Source: Auanema rhodensis (taxonomy: Eukaryota > Nematoda > Chromadorea > Rhabditida > Rhabditidae). From it: a stretch of 64,000 nt of DNA. Under the pieces are notes generated by a model. It was not told where the DNA came from. It ran no database searches and saw only the letters and a list, made by a program, of their open reading frames with translations. Location of the stretch: positions 18,732,501 to 18,796,500 of the forward strand of contig OZ059899.1 of the NCBI GenBank assembly GCA_964057225.1. The letters run 5' to 3'. Within the stretch, counting starts at the first letter, position 1. Every line of letters begins with the position of its first letter. Below are positions 55,216 through 64,000 of this stretch, piece after piece. Both the position numbers and the translations under genes were made by a program.

Positions 55216-57672
55216 TTGAAAAAAGATGCATTAGTATATGTTGAGTTTCCATGTACACTCAACATTGCTTCCAAAAACATTTTGACAAAAATTTTTCCAA
55301 AAAATTTCAAAATAATTTCGCAAAAAGTAAATGTTTTTAGATTCCGTTTTTCAAGGCAAAGACGATGGACAAAGTTATTCAACGAAAAAATTAATTCTGC
55401 AGGGTGAAAATCGAGGATATAAGTGTGAACTTATATCAGTTGATATCTCGGTGCATTTTTAAGCTAGCGCAAATCTGATAACACAGATCGACGCAGCTTA
55501 AAAATCCGCATCGAATGCACTATACAACATTGAGAAACGCTTAATACAAAAATTAGTTAAGATCGTTTGAAAAAAGATGCATTAGTGAATGTTGAGTTTC
55601 CATGTACACTCAACATTGCTTCCAAAAACATTTTGACAAAAATTTTTCCAAAAAATTTCAAAATAATTTCGCAAAAAGTAAATGTTTTTAGATTCCGTTT
55701 TTCAAGGCAAAAACGATACACAATGTTATTCAACAAAAAAATTAATTCTGCAGAATGAAAATCGAGGATATAAGTGTGAACTTATATCAGTTGATATCTC
55801 GGTGCATTTTTAAGCTAGCGCAAATCTGATAACACAGATCGACGCAGCTTAAAAATCCGCATCGAATGCACTATACAACAGTGAGAAACGCTTAATACAA
55901 AAATTAGTTATGATCGTTTGAAAAATGATGCATTAGTGTATGTTGAGTTTCCATGTACACTCAACATTGCTTCCAAAAACATTTTGACAAAAATTTTTCC
56001 GAAAAATTTCAAAATAATTTTGCAAAAAGTAGATGTTTTTAGATTCCTTTTTTCAAGGCAAAGACGATGGACAATGTTATTCAACGAAAAAATTAATTCT
56101 CCAGGGTGAAAATCGAGGATGTAAGTGTGAACTTATATCAGTTGATATCTCGGTGCATTTTTAAGCTAGCGCAAATCTGATAACACAGATCGACGCAGCT
56201 TAGAAATCCGCATCGAATGCACTATACTACATCGAGAAACGCTTAATACAAAAATTAGTTATGATCGTTTGAAAAATGATGCATTAGTGTATGTTGAGTC
56301 TCCATGTACACTCAACATTGCTTCCAAAAACATTTTTACAAAAATTTTTCCGAAAAATTTCGAAACAATTTCGCAAAAAGTAGATGTTTTTAGATTCCTT
56401 TTTTCAAGGCAAAGACGATGGACATTGTTATTCAACGAAAAAATTAATTCTGCAGGGTGAAAATCGAGGATATAAGTGTGAACTTATATCAGTTGATATC
56501 TCGGTGCATTTTTAAGGTAGCGCAAATCTGATAACACAGATCGACGCAGCTTAGAAATCCGCATCGAATGCACTATACTACATCGAGAAACGCTTAATAC
56601 AAAAATTAGTTATGATCGTTTGAAAAAAGATGCATTAGTGTAAGTTGAGTTTCCATGTACACTCAACATTGCTTCCAAAAACATTTTTACAAAAATTTTT
56701 CCGAAAAATTTCGAAATAATTTCGCAGAAAGTAGATGTTTTTAAATTCCTTTTTTCAAGGCAAAGACGATGGACATTGTTATTCAACGAAAAAATTAATT
56801 CTGCAGGGTGAAAATTGAGGATATAAGTGTGAACTTATATTAGTTGATATCTCGGTGCATTTTTAAGCTAGCGCAAATCTGATAACACAGATCGACGCAG
56901 CTTAAAAATCCGCATCGAATGCACTATACTACATTGAGAAACGCTTAATACAAAAATTAGTTATGATCGTTTGAAAAATGATGCATTAGTGTATGTTGAG
57001 TTTCCATGTACACTCAACATTGCTTCCAAAAACATTTTGACAAAAATTTTTCCGAAAAATTTCAAAATAATTTTGCAAAAAGTAGATGTTTTTAGATTCC
57101 TTTTTTCAAGGCAAAGACGATGGACAAAGTTATTCAACGAAAAAATTAATTCTGCAGGGTGAAAATCGAGGATATAAGTGTGAACTTATATCAGTTGATA
57201 TCTCGGTGCATTTTTAAGCTAGCGCAAATCTGATAACACAGATCGACGCAGCTTAAAAATCCGCATCGAATGCACTATACAACAGTGAGAAACGCTTAAT
57301 ACAAAAATTAGTTATGATCGTTTGAAAAATGATGCATTAGTGTATGTTGAGTTTCCATGTACACTCAACATTGCTTCCAAAAACATTTTGACAAAAATTT
57401 TTCCGAAAAATTTCAAAATAATTTTGCAAAAAGTAGATGTTTTTAGATTCCTTTTTTCAAGGCAAAGACGATGGACAAAGTTATTCAACGAAAAAATTAA
57501 TTCTGCAGGGTGAAAATCGAGGATATAAGTGTGAACTTATATCAGTTGATATCTCGGTGCATTTTTAAGCTAGCGCAAATCTGATAACACAGATCGACGC
57601 AGCTTAAAAATCCGCATCGAATGCACTATACAACATTGAGAAACGCTTAATACAAAAATTAGTTATGATCGT

Positions 57673-58022
57673 TTGAAAAAAGATGCATTAGTGTATGTTG
57701 AGTTTCCATGTACACTCAACATTGCTTCCAAAAACATTTTGACAAAAATTTTTCCAAAAAATTTCAAAATAATTTCGCAAAAAGTAAATGTTTTTAGATT
57801 CTTTTTTTCAAGGCAAAGACGATGGACAATGTTATTCAACGAAAAAATTAATTCTCCAGGGTGAAAATCGAGGATGTAAGTGTGAACTTATATCAGTTGA
57901 TATCTCGGTGCATTTTTAAGGTAGCGCAAATCTGATAACACAGATCGACGCAGCTTAAAAATCCGCATCGAATGCACTATACAACATTGAGAAACGCTTA
58001 ATAAAAAATTAGTTATGATCGT
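57673..58022. repeat. 350-bp unit with single-base deletion (third)
   Basis: Same TTAATAAAAAATTAG deletion as at 40.8 and 42.9 kb, but in a P-type unit. It again stands directly before a K-K'-N-F-K segment, so it marks the left edge of the duplicated segment. Confidence 0.9.
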
Positions 58023-61000
58023 TTGAAAAATGATGCATTAGTGTATGTTGAGTTTCCATGTACACTCAACATTGCTTCCAAAAACATTTTGACAAAAATT
58101 TTTCCGAAAAATTTCAAAATAATTTTGCAAAAAGTAGATGTTTTTAGATTCCTTTTTTCAAGGCAAAGACGATGGACAAAGTTATTCAACGAAAAAATTA
58201 ATTCTGCAGGGTGAAAATCGAGGATATAAGTGCAAACTTATATCAGTTGATATCTCGGTGCATTTTTAAGCTAGCGCAAATCTGATAACACAGATCGACG
58301 CAGCTTAAAAATCCGCATCGAATGCACTATACAACATTGAGAAACGCTTATAACAAATATTAGTTAAGATCGTTTGAAAAAAGATGCATTAGTGTATGTT
58401 GAATTTCCATGTACACTCAACATTGCTTCCAAAAACATTTTGACAAAAATTTTTCCGAAAAATTTCAAAATAATTTTGCAAAAAGTAGATGTTTTTAGAT
58501 TCCTTTTTTCAAGGCAAAGACGATGGACAAAGTTATTCAACGAAAAAATTAATTCTGCAGGGTGAAAATCGAGGATATAAGTGTGAACTTATATCAGTTG
58601 ATATCTCGGTGCATTTTTAAGCTAGCGCAAATCTGATAACACAGATCGACGCAGCTTAAAAATCCGCATCGAATGCACTATACAACATTGAGAAACGCTT
58701 AATACAAAAATTAGTTAAGATCGTTTGAAAAAAGATGCATTAGTGTATGTTGAGTTTCCATGTACACTCAACATTGCTTCCAAAAACATTTTGACAAAAA
58801 TTTTTCCAAAAAATTTCAAAATAATTTCGCAAAAAGTAATAGTTTTTAGATTTCTTTTTTCAAGGCAAAGACGATGGACAATGTTATTCAACGAAAAAAT
58901 TAATTCTCCAGGGTGAAAATCGAGGATGTAAGTGTGAACTTATATCAGTTGATATCTCGGTGCATTTTTAAGCTAGCGCAAATCTGATAACACAGATCGA
59001 CGCAGCTTAAAAATCCGCATCGAATGCACTATACAACATTGAGAAACGCTTAATACAAAAATTAGTTATGATCGTTTGAAAAATGATGCATTAGTGTATG
59101 TTGAGTTTCCATGTACACTCAACATTGCTTCCAAAAACATTTTTACAAAAATTTTTCCGGAAAATTTCGAAACAATTTCGCAAAAAGTAGATGTTTTTAG
59201 ATTCCTTTTTTCAAGGCAAAGACGATGGACAATGTTATTCAACGAAAAAATTAATTCTGCAGGGTGAAAATCGAGGATATAAGTGTGAACTTATATCAGT
59301 TGATATCTCGGTGCATTTTTAAGCTAGCGCAAATCTGATAACACAGATCGACGCAGCTTAAAAATCCGCATCGAATGCACTATACTACATTGAGAAACGC
59401 TTAATACAAAAATTAGTTATGATCGTTTGAAAAATGATGCATTAGTGTATGTTGAGTTTCCATGTACACTCAACATTGCTTCCAAAAACATTTTGACAAA
59501 AATTTTTCCGAAAAATTTCAAAATAATTTTGCAAAAAGTAGATGTTTTTAGATTCCTTTTTTCAAGGCAAAGACGATGGACAAAGTTATTCAACGAAAAA
59601 ATTAATTCTGCAGGGTGAAAATCGAGGATATAAGTGTGAACTTATATCAGTTGATATCTCGGTGCATTTTTAAGCTAGTGCAAATCTGATAACACAGATC
59701 GACGCAGCTTAAAAATCCGCATCGAATGCACTATACAACATTGAGAAACGCTTAATACAAAAATTAGTTAAGATCGTTTGAAAAAAGATGCATTAGTGTA
59801 TGTTGAGTTTCCATGTACACTCAACATTGCTTCCAAAAACATTTTGACAAAAATTTTTCCAAAAAATTTCAAAATAATTTCGCAAAAAGTAAATGTTTTT
59901 AGATTCCTTTTTTCAAGGCAAAGACGATGGACAATGTTATTCAACGAAAAAATTAATTCTCCAGGGTGAAAATCGAGGATGTAAGTGTGAACTTATATCA
60001 GTTGATATCTCGGTGCATTTTTAAGCTAGCGCAAATCTGATAACACAGATCGACGCAGCTTAAAAATCCGCATCGAATGCACTATACAACATTGAGAAAC
60101 GCTTAATACAAAAATTAGTTATGATCGTTTGAAAAATGATGCATTAGTGTATGTTGAGTTTCCATGTACACTCAACATTGCTTCCAAAAACATTTTTACA
60201 AAAATTTTTCCGGAAAATTTCGAAACAATTTCGCAAAAAGTAGATGTTTTTAGATTCCTTTTTTCAAGGCAAAGACGATGGACAATGTTATTCAACGAAA
60301 AAATTAATTCTGCAGGGTGAAAATCGAGGATATAAGTGTGAACTTATATCAGTTGATATCTCGGTGCATTTTTAAGCTAGCGCAAATCTGATAACACAGA
60401 TCGACGCAGCTTAAAAATCCGCATCGAATGCACTATACTACATTGAGAAACGCTTAATACAAAAATTAGTTATGATCGTTTGAAAAATGATGCATTAGTG
60501 TATGTTGAGTCTCCATGTACACTCAACATTGCTTCCAAAAACATTTTTACAAAAATTTTTCCGAAAAATTTCGAAACAATTTCGCAAAAAGTAGATGTTT
60601 TTAGATTCCTTTTTTCAAGGCAAAGACGATGGACAATGTTATTCAACGAAAAAATTAATTCTGCAGGGTGAAAATCGAGGATATAAGTGTGAACTTATAT
60701 CAGTTGATATCTCGGTGCATTTTTAAGCTAGCGCAAATCTGATAACACAGATCGACGCAGCTTAAAAATCCGCATCGAATGCACTATACAACATTGAGAA
60801 ACGCTTAATACAAAAATTAGTTATGATCGTTTGAAAAATGATGCATTAGTGTATGTTGAGTTTCCATGTACACTCAACATTGCTTCCAAAAACATTTTTA
60901 CAAAAATTTTTCCGGAAAATTTCGAAACAATTTCGCAAAAAGTAGATGTTTTTAGATTCCTTTTTTCAAGGCAAAGACGATGGACAATGTTATTCAACGA

Positions 61001-61532
61001 AAAAATTAATTCTGCAGGGTGAAAATCGAGGATATAAGTGTGAACTTATATCAGTTGATATCTCGGTGCATTTTTAAGCTAGCGCAAATCTGATAACACA
61101 GATCGACGCAGCTTAAAAATCCGCATCGAATGCACTATACAACATTGAGAAACGCTTAATACAAAAATTAGTTATGATCGTTTGAAAAATGATGCATTAG
61201 TGTATGTTGAGTTTCCATGTACACTCAACATTGCTTCCAAAAACATTTTGACAAAAATTTTTCCGAAAAATTTCAAAATAATTTTGCAAAAAGTAGATGT
61301 TTTTAGATTCCTTTTTTCAAGGCAAAGACGATGGACAAAGTTATTCAACGAAAAAATTAATTCTGCAGGGTGAAAATCGAGGATATAAGTGTGAACTTAT
61401 ATCAGTTGATATCTCGGTGCATTTTTAAGCTAGCGCAAATCTGATAACACAGATCGACGCAGCTTAAAAAGCCGCATCGAATGCACTATACAACATTGAG
61501 AAACGCTTAATACAAAAATTAGTTATGATCGT
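58023..61532. repeat. Segment duplicated from 42931-48195 (right copy)
   Basis: Ten units in the order K-K'-N-F-K-N'-F-O-F-K. It carries the same rare variants as the left copy but lacks five internal units. Offsets are 15092 bp for the first part and 13337 bp for the second. Which copy is ancestral cannot be decided here. Confidence 0.88.
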
Positions 61533-64000
61533 TTGAAAAATGATGCATTAGTGTATGTTGAGTCTCCATGTACACTCAACATTGCTTCCAAAAACATTTT
61601 TACAAAAATTTTTCCGAAAAATTTCGAAACAATTTCGCAAAAAGTAGATGTTTTTAGATTCCTTTTTTCAAGGCAAAGACGATGGACAATGTTATTCAAC
61701 GAAAAAATTAATTCTGCAGGGTGAAAATCGAGGATATAAGTGTGAACTTATATCAGTTGATATCTCGGTGCATTTTTAAGCTAGCGCAAATCTGATAACA
61801 CAGATCGACGCAGCTTAAAAATCCGCATCGAATGCACTATACAACATTGAGAAACGCTTAATACAAAAATTAGTTATGATCGTTTGAAAAAAGATGCATT
61901 AGTGTATGTTGAGTTTCCATGTACACTCAACATTGCTTCCAAAAACATTTTGACAAAAATTTTTCCAAAAAATTTCAAAATAATTTCGCAAAAAGTAAAT
62001 GTTTTTAGATTCTTTTTTTCAAGGCAAAGACGATGGACAATGTTATTCAACGAAAAAATTAATTCTCCAGGGTGAAAATCGAGGATGTAAGTGTGAACTT
62101 ATATCAGTTGATATCTCGGTGCATTTTTAAGGTAGCGCAAATCTGATAACACAGATCGACGCAGCTTAAAAATCCGCATCGAATGCACTATACAACATTG
62201 AGAAACGCTTAATACAAAAATTAGTTATGATCGTTTGAAAAATGATGCATTAGTGTATGTTGAGTTTCCATGTACACTCAACATTGCTTCCAAAAACATT
62301 TTTACAAAAATTTTTCCGGAAAATTTCGAAACAATTTCGCAAAAAGTAGATGTTTTTAGATTCCTTTTTTCAAGGCAAAGACGATGGACAATGTTATTCA
62401 ACGAAAAAATTAATTCTGCAGGGTGAAAATCGAGGATATAAGTGTGAACTTATATCAGTTGATATCTCGGTGCATTTTTAAGCTAGCGCAAATCTGATAA
62501 CACAGATCGACGCAGCTTAAAAATCCGCTTCGAATGCACTATACAACATTGAGAAACGCTTAATACAAAAATTAGTTAAGATCGTTTGAAAAAAGATGCA
62601 TTAGTGAATGTTGAGTTTCCATGTACACTCAACATTGCTTCCAAAAACATTTTGACAAAAATTTTTCCAAAAAATTTCAAAATAATTTCGCAAAAAGTAA
62701 ATGTTTTTAGATTCCGTTTTTCAAGGCAAAAACGATACACAATGTTATTCAACAAAAAAATTAATTCTGCAGAATGAAAATCGAGGATATAAGTGTGAAC
62801 TTATATCAGTTGATATCTCGGTGCATTTTTAAGCTAGCGCAAATCTGATAACACAGATCGACGCAGCTTAAAAATCCGCATCGAATGCACTATACAACAG
62901 TGAGAAACGCTTAATACAAAAATTAGTTATGATCGTTTGAAAAATGATGCATTAGTGTATGTTGAGTTTCCATGTACACTCAACATTGCTTCCAAAAACA
63001 TTTTGACAAAAATTTTTCCAAAAAATTTCAAAATAATTTCGCAAAAAGTAAATGTTTTTAGATTCTTTTTTTCAAGGCAAAGACGATGGACAATGTTATT
63101 CAACGAAAAAATTAATTCTCCAGGGTGAAAATCGAGGATGTAAGTGTGAACTTATATCAGTTGATATCTCGGTGCATTTTTAAGGTAGCGCAAATCTGAT
63201 AACACAGATCGACGCAGCTTAAAAATCCGAATCGAATGCACTATACAACATTGAGAAACGCTTAATACAAAAATTAGTTATGATCGTTTGAAAAATGATG
63301 CATTAGTGTATGTTGAGTTTCCATGTACACTCAACATTGCTTCCAAAAACATTTTTACAAAAATTTTTCCGGAAAATTTCGAAACAATTTCGCAAAAAGT
63401 AGATGTTTTTAGATTCCTTTTTTCAAGGCAAAGACGATGGACAATGTTATTCAACGAAAAAATTAATTCTGCAGGGTGAAAATCGAGGATATAAGTGTGA
63501 ACTTATATCAGTTGATATCTCGGTGCATTTTTAAGCTAGCGCAAATCTGATAACACAGATCGACGCAGCTTAAAAATCCGCTTCGAATGCACTATACAAC
63601 ATTGAGAAACGCTTAATACAAAAATTAGTTAAGATCGTTTGAAAAAAGATGCATTAGTGAATGTTGAGTTTCCATGTACACTCAACATTGCTTCCAAAAA
63701 CATTTTGACAAAAATTTTTCCAAAAAATTTCAAAATAATTTCGCAAAAAGTAAATGTTTTTAGATTCCGTTTTTCAAGGCAAAAACGATACACAATGTTA
63801 TTCAACAAAAAAATTAATTCTGCAGAATGAAAATCGAGGATATAAGTGTGAACTTATATCAGTTGATATCTCGGTGCATTTTTAAGCTAGCGCAAATCTG
63901 ATAACACAGATCGACGCAGCTTAAAAATCCGCTTCGAATGCACTATACAACATTGAGAAACGCTTAATACAAAAATTAGTTAAGATCGTTTGAAAAAAGA

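Larger units (their letters stand above)
1..64000. repeat. 351-bp satellite DNA array spanning the whole window
   Basis: The same 351-bp unit recurs head to tail without interruption; anchor positions such as TTGAAAAA fall at 111, 462, 813, 1164 and so on to 63639 and 63990. That gives 182 complete units plus 110 bases at the left edge and 11 at the right. Three units are 350 bp (each loses one base in the TTAATACAAAAA stretch), which moves the phase by one at about 40.8, 42.9 and 58.0 kb. All units face the same way. Copies differ by a limited set of recurring base changes that group them into subtypes. No unique sequence, transposon or gene interrupts it. The unit is about 32% GC. Such arrays are typical of centromeric or other heterochromatin in eukaryotes; chromosomal position and species cannot be read from the sequence. 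Confidence 0.97.
42931..64000. repeat. Array block 4: F/K/N/O/P/Q units
   Basis: Subtypes with GTAAATG or GTAATAG in place of GTAGATG (N, P), with GAGTCTCC in the loop of the first dyad (O, Q), and with CAAAGTT (K) dominate, interleaved with F. The array runs out of the window at the right edge in an M-like unit (GTGAATG, CAAAAACGATAC, GCAGAATG), seen at 55567, 62586 and 63639. Confidence 0.8.

Noticed and set aside
1-64000. CRISPR array
   Set aside because: Regular repeats, but the full 351-bp period is repeated with no unique spacers and no cas genes.
1-64000. Tandem rRNA or tRNA gene cluster
   Set aside because: No rRNA-like conserved core, no tRNA cloverleaf or A/B box pattern that I can recognise in the unit, on either strand.
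1-64000. CENP-B box
   Set aside because: I searched by eye for TTCG....A..CGGG on both strands and found no match; the unit has no CGGG or CCCG.

Overview
The whole window is one uninterrupted head-to-tail satellite DNA array. A 351-bp unit repeats from the first base to the last: 182 complete copies between 111 and 63989 (phase set at the TTG at 111), plus a partial copy at each edge. I see no ordinary gene, tRNA, rRNA, transposon, CRISPR array or unique spacer on either strand. Both array ends lie outside the window.

Organism: a large, AT-rich (about 32% GC by hand count of one unit), gene-free, highly homogenised array with a unit close to two nucleosome repeats is typical of eukaryotic centromeric or pericentromeric heterochromatin. 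I do not recognise the satellite and cannot name the species. CpG is not depleted (about 14 per unit against about 9 expected), which argues against heavy germline CpG methylation.

Layout. Block 1 (1-3620): units mostly carrying a CCAAGG variant, in a trimer order. Block 2 (3621-28892): mosaic of about six subtypes (called C, D, E, F, G and H here), arranged as tetramers, hexamers and a 12-unit duplication. Block 3 (28893-42930): new subtypes I, J, K, M, with pentamer and tetramer higher-order repeats; J units carry a stop in the otherwise open frame. Block 4 (42931-64000): subtypes K, N, O, P, Q, with a hexamer duplication at 51004-55215 and a copy of the 42.9-48.2 kb stretch at 58.0-61.5 kb. 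Private mutations shared by distant copies show that multi-unit segments were copied, as expected from unequal exchange and gene conversion.

Structure inside the unit: three dyads that could extrude hairpins (9-bp stem with 10-nt loop; 9-bp stem with 4-nt loop merging into a 6-bp palindromic pair; 5-bp stem with 6-nt loop), and a run of A/T tracts spaced about 10-12 bp that should bend the DNA. Because 351 is a multiple of 3, a 63-codon open frame recurs in 168 of 182 units, but it begins at TTG, varies mostly at amino-acid-changing positions and is stopped in the other 14, so I do not call it a gene. One copy (39889-40128) has CAA where the others have TAA at two codons and there encodes an Ala/Gln-rich helix-like segment. 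This may be a relic of coding ancestry or chance; it is the observation I would check first.
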